Below, one piece after another: positions 25,634 through 35,750 of a DNA stretch of 64,000 bases; the stretch's first letter is position 1, and the number at the start of each line of letters is the position of its first letter. The stretch comes from JANYCO01 sp035535995 (GTDB lineage Bacteria; Bacteroidota; Bacteroidia; Cytophagales; Cytophagaceae): the NCBI GenBank assembly GCA_035535995.1, contig DATLOZ010000019.1:124001-188000 (forward strand), read 5' to 3'. Both the position numbers and the translations under genes were made by a program. The notes under the pieces are model-generated. The model ran no database searches. It saw only the letters and a program-made list of their open reading frames with translations, and was not told the origin of the DNA.

Positions 25634-27243
25634 CATTGGTAAGGCTTCATCGAAAAGATCATCACACAGCTGTCAGCGCTTATGTACGCGGGTGTTTTGT
25701 CTTTTAAGAAAGAAGGAAGCTTTTTCTCTTCTGAAAGATCCTGTTGATGAAAATAGTAATCGATGGAATGTTTTTTAAGATCAAGGTATTGAGCGGAATC
25801 GCTGTCCAGTGTTTTGGTATTGCCATAGCCTCTGCTTCCTGTGCGGAAGGAAATGTAGTCAAGACTATGACCTGAATAACGGAATGGACCATTGGCCAGC
25901 TTTTTATTTTTCAAAAAAGGCAGTTTTACGATCTCTTCTTCTACTTTCATCATTGGCTCAAACTCCTTATGATAGCTTTGCCATGTAGCGAATTGAAGAG
26001 TACTGTTTTTAAGAAAAGAAATACAGATCAGTAAGAGTGAAGCAAGATAGAGCCATTTGATTTTTTTATCAGAAGAAAATTTTTCCTTGATCAAACAGTG
26101 AAAAGAAAAAAATACTGCAATAAAGATCATAAACTGGCAGCCGATCAAATAGCGCTCTTCAACGAAGATAAGCGTGTAGGCCGCCAGTATGGCAAGCGGC
26201 GAGAGCAAGTAAATGAACAATTGCTTTCGCTCTTCTTTTTGCTTCAGCAGAAATGGGATGAACAAAAACAAAAGCAATCCTATTTTTAAATAAGAAAAAT
26301 AACTAAATGTATAATAGGCCAATCGAAGATTGTATTTCAAAATTCCCCATTCAAACAGCAAGCTTTCCTTACTTTCAAAGATCGCTCTCTTTTGGACTGG
26401 ATAATAAGTAGGATCTACCCAGTGGATCACCGAATATTGATCGGGTGGCTCCAGTAAGCCTGAAACAGCGCCGTAGTGCGGAAGATAGCCTTGGGGAGAG
26501 AATAAAGTAAAATTATAAGCAGCAGAAGAATTGATCATGAAACGCCCGTACTTCCAGCTGAGTAGCGCCACCCAAATGGCAATGACAGCTGTAAAGATGA
26601 ACAGAATTTTCAGGAGATTGAAAGTGTAAATTCTGTTTTTATTTTTTTGTAACAATGAGAAACCTGTCAAAACAAGTAAATGCGCCAGTATGTAAAAAAT
26701 AAAAATGCTTTTGCCAAAAGCGCAGAACAAGGCGCCGGTAGCAGTGAGCAGATAGAAGTAAGAGCGCTGTTCGTTGCGTATCGAACTAACTAAGAAAATA
26801 TAAGTAACAAATGCTACGGTAGATAAAAAGTCGGCTCCGAAAAGAGGCATTTGAATAAAAATGCTAAGAATTACAACTGTAAAAAGGAAAAATAATTCTG
26901 CAACAGGAGTCAATTGATGTCTGCGGCTAAACCGTCGGGCAACGTAGATAATTAGAATCCCTGAGAAAAAATTAACGATCATGATCTCGTAAAAAGCAAA
27001 AGCCGGAATGCAGCTAAGTGGCACCATTAGCCAAGAGAGGAGCGGTGACCAATATGCATTTAATGCTTCTTTAAAATGTCCGTCGCGGTATTTTAAAGCA
27101 ATGTTGTAATAGGCTGCCTCGTCCGGACAAATACCATGATAATTGTGTGTAATGTATAGAAGTACCGCTGCTGAATATATAAACAGGGCCAGCATATAAT
27201 ACCGGCCCATGTAAGAGGAATGCGTGGAGGTGAGAGAGTTCAT
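25633..27243 (-). CDS. GT39/ArnT-like polytopic membrane glycosyltransferase
   Basis: Probably transfers a sugar from a polyprenyl-phosphate donor on the periplasmic face of the membrane. The 536 residues have about ten to eleven hydrophobic segments. The first extracytoplasmic loop has the catalytic-type acidic pair in CPDEAAYYNIALKYRDG (about 39-55) followed by YWSPLLSWL, the pattern of GT-C family 39/83 enzymes. The C-terminal 110 residues are soluble and unassigned. The acceptor is unknown; the GT2 polyprenyl-sugar synthase at 19812-20792 could supply its donor, but this is inference. Confidence 0.75.
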   Translation of the reverse strand: MNSLTSTHSSYMGRYYMLALFIYSAAVLLYITHNYHGICPDEAAYYNIALKYRDGHFKEALNAYWSPLLSWLMVPLSCIPAFAFYEIMIVNFFSGILIIYVARRFSRRHQLTPVAELFFLFTVVILSIFIQMPLFGADFLSTVAFVTYIFLVSSIRNEQRSYFYLLTATGALFCAFGKSIFIFYILAHLLVLTGFSLLQKNKNRIYTFNLLKILFIFTAVIAIWVALLSWKYGRFMINSSAAYNFTLFSPQGYLPHYGAVSGLLEPPDQYSVIHWVDPTYYPVQKRAIFESKESLLFEWGILKYNLRLAYYTFSYFSYLKIGLLLFLFIPFLLKQKEERKQLFIYLLSPLAILAAYTLIFVEERYLIGCQFMIFIAVFFSFHCLIKEKFSSDKKIKWLYLASLLLICISFLKNSTLQFATWQSYHKEFEPMMKVEEEIVKLPFLKNKKLANGPFRYSGHSLDYISFRTGSRGYGNTKTLDSDSAQYLDLKKHSIDYYFHQQDLSEEKKLPSFLKDKTPAYISADSCVMIFSMKPYQ

Positions 27244-27263
27244 CTATTTAACAAACCCACGGA

Positions 27264-30224
27264 TCAATATCCGAAAATTGCCTCTGGTTTCATTTCGTTT
27301 ACTTTTCCGTATTTCTCAAGTTTCTTAAGATCGATCTTGTCTTTAGAACCTACTACCAGAATAGCTTTTGGCTTTTCTTTGATATATTGTTCCTGGAAAG
27401 TTTTGATGTTGTCGAAATTGAAATTTTTCACTTGCTCGTAAATATCTTTGCGGATATCATAATTCAACCCTAGTTTCTGCGATGCCTCATAATTCAATAA
27501 TACGGCTGCTTTTGTAATACGTGTAGTGCTGATGCTTTCTACAAGCGATTGTTTGGAAGTATTGAAAAGCACTTCTGATTTTGGCATTTTATCCAGTAGC
27601 TCGCTCAAGCCGTCAATTGCTTCAATGATCTTATCGGCTTGTGTGCCTATGTACGAGGAGATATAATTCGGATCTTCCTTCTTGCTCGCAATTTCGTATT
27701 TAGAGCGGACGGAATAGGCCAGCGCTCTCGATTCGCGCATCTCCTGGAACACCAGCGAACCCATGCTACCGCCAAAATATTCGTTGAACATGGATACTAC
27801 AGGCAACAAAGATTTATCAAACTGAACAGACTTGCTCAGGAAAATGATTTCTGCCTGCACCATATCATAATTCACAAAATAGATCTGCGTTTGGGGAATT
27901 TCTTTCGGAACGAAGATCTTTCCTTCTGATAAAAAAGAAAATTCGCCTGATTTGCGGTGAATGGTCTCCAGGGAGGCGATCAAGGTTTCTTTTTTCGCCG
28001 GGCCGTAGTACAGCGCTTTGTGTTTATATTTCTTCAGCGATTTGATCAGGTCAGTAAGCTCTGAAGATGAAATGGTTTTTAATTTTTCTTCCGGGATAAA
28101 ATATTTGAAAGGGTTGTCATCGCCATATTTTACATAGTTGGCCAATGCGCTGCGCAGGATCACGTCTTTGTTGAGTTTGTTATCGCTGCGTTGTTTTAAA
28201 ATATCGGCTACCAGGTTTTTCAACGCCTCTTCATCGCCTTTCGGATCATTCAGCAAAGATTCCAGAAGTTTGAGCGCAGCGTCAAAATTTTCATGCAAAC
28301 CTGAAAGACTTACATTGATCATATCGCCGCCTGCCGAAACGGAATAGCTGCAACCCAGTTTGAAAAATTCTTTTTTCAGATCTTCTGCGGATAATTTTGA
28401 AGTGCCAAGGTAATCGAGGTAACGCGCAGCGAATCCATATTTAGGATCGAGATAGCCTTTAGTTTCCCATACAAAAGAAAGACTGAATAAGCCATTCTCT
28501 GTATTTTGTTTGTATAGCACATCCGGATTGTTTTTAAAATATGTAATGCTAAGATCTTTTGAATAATCAAGAAATACAGGTTTGATCTCCTCAGAAGTTT
28601 TAGAAGTGAGTTGCGTATAAAAAGCAGATTGCTTGTCGCGGTTCAGCTCTACTGCAGAGATCTTAGGCTTCGGTACTTTTTGAATGGTACTGTCTACTCC
28701 TTTGCGTTTGTAGATCACTACATAGTTGTCGGAAAAGCGATCAGATGCAAATTTCATGATCTCTTGTTTGGTGAATTTTTGCATGATGTCGGTTTCCATC
28801 AGGTATTCGCTCCATTTTTTACCGGAGATAAAAGCTTCCACGAAGGCGTCGGCACGTGAGCGGTTGCTTTCGTATTCTTTCATTTTGGAAGTCTTGTAAT
28901 CATTGATCACAGCGGCCGGCAGCCAATCGTCGAATTTTCCTTTTTTGATAGAATCCAGTTGGCCTACGAGCAATTGTGTCACTTCTTCCAGGCTTTGTCC
29001 TTGTCTGGGTTTTGCGCCCATCGCAAATACAGAATAATCATTGAAGGTCATATCGTAAGCATATCCGCCGATCAGTTTTTGCTGCTGGTTCAGGTTCAGA
29101 TCGATTAAACCCGCCTGGCCATTGGTAAGCAGCATAGCGATCATTTTGATGAAATAAGGATCGCGGGAGTTTACGGTTTTGCCGTTGACAATTTCTTTTA
29201 TATTAAAACGGAATGCAACCGAAATGTTTTCTGCATCCGGACCATATACATTTTTTACCACAGGGGCTGTGATGGGTTTTTCTAAGCCTGGTGTATAAGG
29301 AGGAATTTCGCCTGGTTTCAGTTTGCTGAAATTCTTGGCAATGATCTGGATCGTTTTGTCGTAATCGAGATCACCGCTCATACAGATGGCCATGTTATTG
29401 GGCACATAGTAGGTTTTAAAATATTTTTTGATCTCCGTGATGGATGGATTTTTCAAGTGCTCTATTGTACCAATGGTAGTCTGTGTTCCATAAGTATTGT
29501 TTTGGAAAAGAGAAGCCATCATCAGTTCCCATACTTTTCTTCTATCCTGGTCGAGTCCTTTGTTTTTCTCTTCGTACACAGCTTCCAGCTCTGTATGGAA
29601 GAGGCGTGGCACTACTTCTCCAAAGCGCTCTGCTTCGATCTCAGCCCATTTGTCAATCTGGTTGGAAGGGATATCGTTGACGTAAACAGTTTGTTCGAGA
29701 AATGTATAGGCATTCGTTCCATCGGCGCCGATGGTGCTCATCAGTTTGTCGTATTCGTTGGCTACTGAATAAGTAGAAGCTATGATAGACAAACTATCAA
29801 TTTGATGATAAAGTGCTTCGCGTTGTTTGGCATCAGTGGTCTTGCGGTATTTTTCGTACAGCGCTTCGATGTTATCGAGATAGATCTTTTCTTTTTCCCA
29901 GTCTTGCGTACCGATCCTGGAAGTTCCTTTGAATAGAATATGCTCCAGGTAGTGTGCCAGTCCTGTGGCGTGAACAGGATCGTTCTTGCTACCCGCGCGC
30001 ACTGCGATATAGGTTTGGATTCTTGGAGCGTCTTTGTAGGAAGAAAGATAAACAGTGAGGCCATTGCTCAATGTGTAGACTCTTGCTTTGAGCGGATCGT
30101 TGGCGTACTCCTGGTAGGTGAATCCATCTTTTTGTACGGTCTTCGCGGCGTATTTTTCTGTTTGTGCAAAAGAGCTTATTACAAGCAAGCAAAGCAGGAA
30201 TGGTAGGGCTAAAAATTTATTCAT
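27264..30224 (-). CDS. Exported M16 family metallopeptidase (insulinase-like, two-domain)
   Basis: Zinc peptidase probably in the periplasm. The 986 residues begin with a signal peptide (about 1-20, ending SSFAQ). The inverted zinc motif HYLEH (about residues 90-94) and the downstream glutamate in EAVYEEKNKGLDQDRR form the M16 active site in the N-terminal half. The C-terminal half (about 530-970) is the usual inactive M16 repeat with RALAYSVRSKY. It precedes the GT39-like gene on the same strand, separated by only 20 bases, so cotranscription is likely. Confidence 0.92.
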   Translation of the reverse strand: MNKFLALPFLLCLLVISSFAQTEKYAAKTVQKDGFTYQEYANDPLKARVYTLSNGLTVYLSSYKDAPRIQTYIAVRAGSKNDPVHATGLAHYLEHILFKGTSRIGTQDWEKEKIYLDNIEALYEKYRKTTDAKQREALYHQIDSLSIIASTYSVANEYDKLMSTIGADGTNAYTFLEQTVYVNDIPSNQIDKWAEIEAERFGEVVPRLFHTELEAVYEEKNKGLDQDRRKVWELMMASLFQNNTYGTQTTIGTIEHLKNPSITEIKKYFKTYYVPNNMAICMSGDLDYDKTIQIIAKNFSKLKPGEIPPYTPGLEKPITAPVVKNVYGPDAENISVAFRFNIKEIVNGKTVNSRDPYFIKMIAMLLTNGQAGLIDLNLNQQQKLIGGYAYDMTFNDYSVFAMGAKPRQGQSLEEVTQLLVGQLDSIKKGKFDDWLPAAVINDYKTSKMKEYESNRSRADAFVEAFISGKKWSEYLMETDIMQKFTKQEIMKFASDRFSDNYVVIYKRKGVDSTIQKVPKPKISAVELNRDKQSAFYTQLTSKTSEEIKPVFLDYSKDLSITYFKNNPDVLYKQNTENGLFSLSFVWETKGYLDPKYGFAARYLDYLGTSKLSAEDLKKEFFKLGCSYSVSAGGDMINVSLSGLHENFDAALKLLESLLNDPKGDEEALKNLVADILKQRSDNKLNKDVILRSALANYVKYGDDNPFKYFIPEEKLKTISSSELTDLIKSLKKYKHKALYYGPAKKETLIASLETIHRKSGEFSFLSEGKIFVPKEIPQTQIYFVNYDMVQAEIIFLSKSVQFDKSLLPVVSMFNEYFGGSMGSLVFQEMRESRALAYSVRSKYEIASKKEDPNYISSYIGTQADKIIEAIDGLSELLDKMPKSEVLFNTSKQSLVESISTTRITKAAVLLNYEASQKLGLNYDIRKDIYEQVKNFNFDNIKTFQEQYIKEKPKAILVVGSKDKIDLKKLEKYGKVNEMKPEAIFGY

Positions 30225-30230
30225 CTTAGT

Positions 30231-30360
30231 TAAATTATGAATTATGAGTTATGAATGTTGAATTATAAATCTTTCTATTAATCGATACACTTATTTGCAC
30301 AAGGATGCAACGATTTTAAAGTTACAATTCATAACTCAAAATTCATAATTCATAATTTAA
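30231..30360. repeat. Family A repeat, best terminal inverted repeats
   Basis: Ends at 30231-30270 and 30322-30360 share TTAAATTATGAATTATGA in inverted orientation. The copy lies between dnaX and the M16 gene. Confidence 0.65.
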
Positions 30361-30376
30361 GGTGTGATTTAAAAAA

Positions 30377-32136
30377 CTAGTAGTCCATATCCAATCCCAA
30401 CCGCTTCTTCAGGTCTGCTACGATTGGGTATTTCTCGATCATATGCTGGAGTTTTTCGCTTTGTGAATAAGGCTTGCGTTCCAGAGGTTTATCCATTACA
30501 GAAGTTTCCAGCATGATGAGTGAATTGCTCAGGTTTTTTCGGAGGTATTCGAGCAAGTCGGGTTTGAATGCGTTGAGTTGATCCACCTGTACAAGATTGT
30601 CTAGCTGCAGTTTGATGGTATAGTCTTCTTCGAGTTTCAGTTGGCGGTTGGCCAGTATAATGTATTCGCTGGTTTTATTTTCTGCTTTAAATCGTTCCGC
30701 GAAAGCGGTCCACAAAGCTTGAAGATCTTGTAGCGTAAAAGTTTTATTTATCCTTGTACCGGTTTCTACAACTGGTTTAACTTCCTCTGTTTGTTCTTTC
30801 GGATTTTTAAACGAAGTAAGCGAAGGAAGTTTGATCCCGGAAGTTTTCAGTTCGGTCTTCTCAAGCTTAGGAATGACGGTAGTAGTCTGTTGATTGTTGA
30901 GAGGAGGAATTGTCTCGGTTATTTTCAGTATACCGTTGGAGGATTTTTCGGAAGCGGGAAGAGTATTGGAATTAGTGGAAGGACTTAGGTCGTTACTTTT
31001 TTTTTTACCTCTCCCGAGGTTACCGCTTGCGCAAGCTGGATGGCTTCTGTAAGGTAAGCGATTTTCATCAGCGCCAGTTCTACAAGCAGGCGGGGGTTCT
31101 TGCTGCCCTTGTAATGCATGTCAGCCTGGTTGATGATATTAAGCGCTGACATGATAAATCCGATCTGAATTTCGGCTGCCTGGGTAAGGTATTTTTTCTG
31201 TATGTCTTCGGCTACTTCCATGAGCTTAATGGTAGCGGCATCTTTACTTACAAGCAGGTTGCGGAAATGCTCTCCAAGGCCTACGATAAAATTATGCCCG
31301 TCAAAACCTTTGCGGAGAATTTCATCAAAGGTGAGCAAAACATTAGTCTGATCTTTTTTGTAAAGCAGGTCCGACATTTTGAAATAGTAATCGTAATCCA
31401 GGATGTGGAGGTTTTCGGCGGTGGCTTTGTAGGTCACATTGTTTCCGCAGAAAGTTACGATCATATCAAACATCGAAAGCGCATCGCGTAGTCCACCATC
31501 TGCTTTTTGAGCGATCAGGTGCAAGGCGGCAGGCTCTGCGGTCACGTTTTCTTTCTTAGCGATCGAAGACAGATGATCAGCGATGTCTTTTACCTGGATT
31601 CTATTGAAATCAAAGATCTGGCAACGGGAAAGAATGGTCGGCAGGATCTTATGTTTTTCGGTAGTGGCGAGAATAAATTTCGCGTAAGCGGGAGGTTCTT
31701 CCAATGTTTTCAGGAAAGCATTGAATGCCGCCGCCGAGAGCATGTGCACCTCGTCGATGATGTATACTTTGTATTTTCCTGTTTGAGGAGGGATACGTAC
31801 CTGGTCTACAAGATTACGGATATCGTCTACCGAGTTGTTGGAAGCTGCATCGAGCTCGAAGATGTTGAAGGAAGCGCTTTGGTTAAAGCTAACACAGGAA
31901 GCGCATTCGTTGCAAGGTTCGGTGTCTGGGGTAAGATTCAGGCAGTTGATCGCCTTAGCCAGGATCCTTGCGTTGGTTGTTTTTCCTACTCCACGCGGCC
32001 CGCAGAAGAGAAAGGCTTGTGCGACGTGGTTATTCTTAATGGCGTTTTTCAGCGTAGTCGTAATATGCGACTGGCCTACTACGCTTTCAAACGTAGAAGG
32101 ACGGTACTTACGAGCCGAAACAACGAAATTTTCCAT
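30377..32136 (-). CDS. dnaX: DNA polymerase III subunits gamma/tau, with frameshift or slippage site
   Basis: Clamp-loader ATPase. The zero frame (32136-30985) encodes 383 residues: Walker A GPRGVGKTTNARILAKA (about 45-61), the zinc-binding CNECASCVSF preceded by another cysteine, DEVHMLSAAAFNAFLKTLEE, and the sensor ATTEKHKILPTILSRCQIF. It ends just after an A10 tract (30997-31006, coding strand GTA AAA AAA AAA GTA). A -1 shift on the tract opens a further ~200 codons to 30377, with no stop, encoding a proline/threonine-rich linker and a conserved-looking tail (LWTAFAERF to LGLDMDY). The tau product would have about 586 residues. A homopolymer sequencing error is the main alternative. Confidence 0.88.
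30997..31006 (-). promoter_or_regulatory. A10 slippery tract in dnaX
   Basis: Ten A residues on the coding strand, preceded by GGGAGAGGT (Shine-Dalgarno-like) and followed three codons later by TAA. It fits -1 ribosomal slippage or transcriptional slippage, both known for dnaX genes of other bacteria. Confidence 0.6.
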
Positions 32137-32263
32137 TAGTGCAAGTTACGGAATTTGATTATAAAAATTCAGGAATAGTTATCAAGATTGTGTTTATAAA
32201 ATGGAATATTGAGCATCAGGAGATTGGAAGTTGCAGTAAAAATATAGAAAGCCCTAGTGCTTC

Positions 32264-32309
32264 CTATACAGATGTTGTTGCAGAAAAAGCTCCAACAACA
32301 TCTGTATAG
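32264..32309 (-). terminator. Perfect 17-bp hairpin between dnaX and the T9SS cargo gene
   Basis: CTATACAGATGTTGTTG (32264-32280) and its complement (32293-32309) flank a 12-base loop, 29 bases beyond the stop of the minus-strand cargo gene and upstream of dnaX. Confidence 0.6.
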
Positions 32310-32337
32310 AATATGAAAACAGGATTAAAAATCTTTC

Positions 32338-35300
32338 TCAATCTTTCTTAATGATCCGCTGGTGATAGGTTTTGTCCTTCGTAAAGATAAAGAGCATATA
32401 GCAGCCTTGTGGCAAAGTACTCATGTCAAAACTGGTTTTATCTGTTTTGATATGAGTTGATTCAGCCATTTCCATTCCTACCATATCAAACAGTGCTACC
32501 CTTTCAATCTGTGCGGAATTCGAAAGTTCAACAAATAAATTCCCTGAAGAAGGATTCGGATAAATTTTTACTTCGTTAAAAGCTTGCAATAATTCTACAC
32601 TGGTAACTGTTCCGTTCACCGTGGTGTCGGAGTCAAAGAAAATAGGCACTTCGGTCATTACTGAGTTCGACAGCACGGCATTATCATGGCTTGTGGATCC
32701 AATACCAGCAAATATGGTGGCTGCTCCAAATCCCAGGTCCTGACTGGTTCCAATCTGGGTCCAGTTGTTTCCATCAGGAGAAATGTAGCCCGCATATTTT
32801 GTTCCTTTTTTGATAAGCTTTACCCAGTAAGGTGCTGTAATATTTGTTACGTTTGTGCTTTGGGTCACACCACCCTTTGTTTGGCGATATTCGAACAGGG
32901 CGCCGTTGGTGCTGGTCATCACAAGCATGACATGCCTTGAGTCGGCATCGAGTGTTTCGCGAAACGTGACACCACACTTATTGAAGGGATTGCTATTATC
33001 AATATTGTCCACTTTCCCAACTACGTTGCCATCTCCGGTGAAAGTAGTACCCGCAATGCGGAAAGCATCGGCACTGCCCCCTATATCAGCACCGGAGCCA
33101 TGGAGGAAGAAGGTGTCCTGCTCGAAGCATATTGATCCGGCAATACCTACGCTGCCTATATCCTGCTGCACCCAGCGAGTAGGAAGAAAGCCGCAGCTTG
33201 CATCGCAAATCACTGTACTGAAAGCTTTGTTTGAAGAGAATGAACCAGAAGTATCAGGACATACACTCTGCACATTAAACAAATAATCAGATCCACAGCT
33301 GAGCGCACTGACGTCTACATTATTCGTAACAGAGCTCACTGAAGTAAAGGAAGGTGCAGATATAACCTTATACTGAATGTTGTAACTGGTAGCTGCATTA
33401 ACAGGGTCCCAATTCAGTGTAGCGGAACTGGTTGTTATTGAAGTAACGCTTAGATTGGTTGACGGTGGACAGGTATTAGTGCGGGTGCCGTAGACCTCAA
33501 ACTCATAAATGGAGTATCCATAAACCGTTGCCCTAGCTGTGCCATACATTCGTATGTACCTGCCCGTTCCCTGCACAAAATACAAATTGGTCTGAGAAAG
33601 ATTTCCACTGACATTCTGGAGGGTGGTCCAGTTTGTCGCATCGTCGGAAACCTGGATTTGAAAGTCTGCTCCATATGCTGCTTCCCAACTGATGGCTATT
33701 TTACAGATATCATATTTCGCTCCCAGGTCAAGAGAGAGCCATTGAGGATCGGAGAAATTACTTGACCAGCGTGTAGTTTTATTTCCGTCAACGGCATTGC
33801 TTGCCGGGTAAGTAGCACTTTCGATAGACGAAGCGGTGGCTGTTTTGTTCAGCGCCACATTCGTGGCATTGATACAGGAGGCCAGTTTAGTTGTGTCCGT
33901 TATTCCGTATATCACCAATTGTTTTGAGAAGGTAGCCATATATACTTTTCCGTTCGCAATTGTTGGGTTTACAAATTTGGCATAGTTGCCGATGTTATCG
34001 TTTGGATTCATGTTTGAATTCCAGAGCTCCTTGGTAACATCCGTTGCATCGAATGCCCGGAGAATTCCCGGGGTCACCTGATGGATTGCATCTCCTACAG
34101 CAGAGTGTGAAGCCCAGAGCACCGCGCTGCCATCCTTTGATCCGTCGGAAGAAACAGCTAGTAAAGTTCCATTTTGTCCATTTGGGCCCTGAACATTTCC
34201 TATCATAACATTCGCCTCATCAAATAAACCGGTAGAAGAATTGAATGGAAACGCTTTCAGTGCCGCGTTTTCAGACCATGTGTAAAAATAGGATTTAGAG
34301 TTGCCTTTATAATAGGCAAGCGAAGAACGCAATGTTTTTCCCGAGCCAAGACTGATCGTTTGAAGCACATTATTGGTTGTAGCATTAAAGCCACCCATGT
34401 TGTCTCTGTTCAGTACATAAATATTTCCATCCTTGCAACCCGTAATAGCCATGGTGGTATTGGGAATTAACATCAACTGTGTAACGCCGAAATCCAGGTC
34501 TGCATCTTCCAGCGCTTGGTAATTGTTGGGAGTGAAAAAAGTCTGAACAGCAAGTGTAGACCCACTTGGGGTAAGTTTTAGTGCGCTTTCTCCTCGGTTG
34601 ATTAAATCGGAGCGATTGCTGGTTGTTCCCACAGTTCCATTACCAACAGAAACATATATATTCCCATATTCATCCACAGAAGGAGCACCACCACTCATCC
34701 AGATACCACCGTCTCCTCCTTCGGGGGTTGAGTTATAGACGATCTTTTGTTGCAGAGTACTGGCATCATAGCCAATGATCCATCCATGATAAGGACCCCA
34801 GTCGCAGTGAGCGGAGTAAGGAATATAAACGATCCCGTTCAGCAACAGCAAGCCGCCGCGCTGGTTTTGTTTCTGAGGGTTAAATGTAATTATACCACCC
34901 ACACTTCCGTCGCCATTTCCCTGATAAGTAGCCTGGATCAATACAGGACTTCCCGCACGTTCAGCACCGTTGTTGAGGTAGTCGATTGCATGCAAATGCT
35001 GGTAGAAGGCGCCTGAGCCGTTAGTAGTTCTGACAACAAAGTACATTGTCTTAGTAGCTGTATCAATGGCGGGTGTACCTACGATTCCCATGTTTCCGCT
35101 GAAGTCGAAATAATTGCCGTTGCAGGCACCTGTCATATCTGTATTCTTGGGTGGGCGCAATCCTCCGGGTGTATAATTTTTCGACCAAAGTGCTTTGCCT
35201 TTTTCAGCATCAAAAGCATACACTGTATTATTGACTGTTGCTGTAAGTACAATATTGCGAACGGAATCCATTTGCTGTTTGCTTATTACCAATGGTTGGG

Positions 35301-35526
35301 CATAGATTTGATCATCTACGGTTAAGGAAAACAATTTCCCGAAAGAGGCAGGACTCACATAACGCGTGTTCAGTAATTTTTCATTGCTGTTCCAGCCGGT
35401 ACGATTTAGATCGCCATGCTGCATGATAATGCTGGCGTCTTGCGCTGTTGCCAATTGTACAATAAAAATAAAAATGGCAAAAAAAAGTACGCCAGTTTGC
35501 TTGATTAAAGAACAAGTTAAAAACAT
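32338..35526 (-). CDS. Secreted multidomain protein with T9SS type A sorting domain (PQQ propeller, F5/8C, Fn3)
   Basis: Predicted T9SS cargo, 1062 residues, exported by a signal peptide (about 1-28, ending ATAQD). Residues about 30-560 resemble a PQQ/BamB-like beta-propeller (repeated aromatic-Gly blades such as VYAFDAEKGKALWSKNY). About 560-690 is an F5/8 type C discoidin domain (NVALNKTATASS, VDGNKTTRWSS). About 695-780 is fibronectin type III, and about 790-965 a concanavalin-like/DUF1349-type domain. The last ~75 residues (from VKIYPNPSSGNLFVEL) are the sorting signal, ending RIIKKD. Carbohydrate or surface binding is likely; no catalytic function is assigned. A -7 box TATTTTTG lies at 35554-35547. 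Confidence 0.88.
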   Translation of the reverse strand: MFLTCSLIKQTGVLFFAIFIFIVQLATAQDASIIMQHGDLNRTGWNSNEKLLNTRYVSPASFGKLFSLTVDDQIYAQPLVISKQQMDSVRNIVLTATVNNTVYAFDAEKGKALWSKNYTPGGLRPPKNTDMTGACNGNYFDFSGNMGIVGTPAIDTATKTMYFVVRTTNGSGAFYQHLHAIDYLNNGAERAGSPVLIQATYQGNGDGSVGGIITFNPQKQNQRGGLLLLNGIVYIPYSAHCDWGPYHGWIIGYDASTLQQKIVYNSTPEGGDGGIWMSGGAPSVDEYGNIYVSVGNGTVGTTSNRSDLINRGESALKLTPSGSTLAVQTFFTPNNYQALEDADLDFGVTQLMLIPNTTMAITGCKDGNIYVLNRDNMGGFNATTNNVLQTISLGSGKTLRSSLAYYKGNSKSYFYTWSENAALKAFPFNSSTGLFDEANVMIGNVQGPNGQNGTLLAVSSDGSKDGSAVLWASHSAVGDAIHQVTPGILRAFDATDVTKELWNSNMNPNDNIGNYAKFVNPTIANGKVYMATFSKQLVIYGITDTTKLASCINATNVALNKTATASSIESATYPASNAVDGNKTTRWSSNFSDPQWLSLDLGAKYDICKIAISWEAAYGADFQIQVSDDATNWTTLQNVSGNLSQTNLYFVQGTGRYIRMYGTARATVYGYSIYEFEVYGTRTNTCPPSTNLSVTSITTSSATLNWDPVNAATSYNIQYKVISAPSFTSVSSVTNNVDVSALSCGSDYLFNVQSVCPDTSGSFSSNKAFSTVICDASCGFLPTRWVQQDIGSVGIAGSICFEQDTFFLHGSGADIGGSADAFRIAGTTFTGDGNVVGKVDNIDNSNPFNKCGVTFRETLDADSRHVMLVMTSTNGALFEYRQTKGGVTQSTNVTNITAPYWVKLIKKGTKYAGYISPDGNNWTQIGTSQDLGFGAATIFAGIGSTSHDNAVLSNSVMTEVPIFFDSDTTVNGTVTSVELLQAFNEVKIYPNPSSGNLFVELSNSAQIERVALFDMVGMEMAESTHIKTDKTSFDMSTLPQGCYMLFIFTKDKTYHQRIIKKD

Positions 35527-35706
35527 ACATTCAAGGATTTAAGTAGCAAAAATATAAATAAATACGAATGAATTAATACGCGAAGGAATGATTCGTAATG
35601 GGCAATATAACACTATCAACCTGTGTTCTGGAAGAAATAAATTGTCAGAGGAAAGCTCCAACCCACGGCTAGACTCTTACAAGAAGACAATAAAAAACTG
35701 TACTGT

Positions 35707-35745
35707 AGAAAAATAAAAGCCCTCCTACGCGAAGCTTCGGAGGGC
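35707..35745 (-). terminator. Terminator of ssrA
   Basis: On the minus strand GCCCTCC (35745-35739) pairs with GGAGGGC (35725-35719), followed by TTTTATTTTT, directly after the tmRNA 3' end. Confidence 0.85.
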
Positions 35746-35750
35746 GAAGG

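Noticed and set aside
30377..30715. A separate 112-residue gene downstream of dnaX
   Set aside because: Its apparent start is a TTG inside a frame that is open back to the dnaX A10 tract, so it is the tau tail rather than an independent gene.
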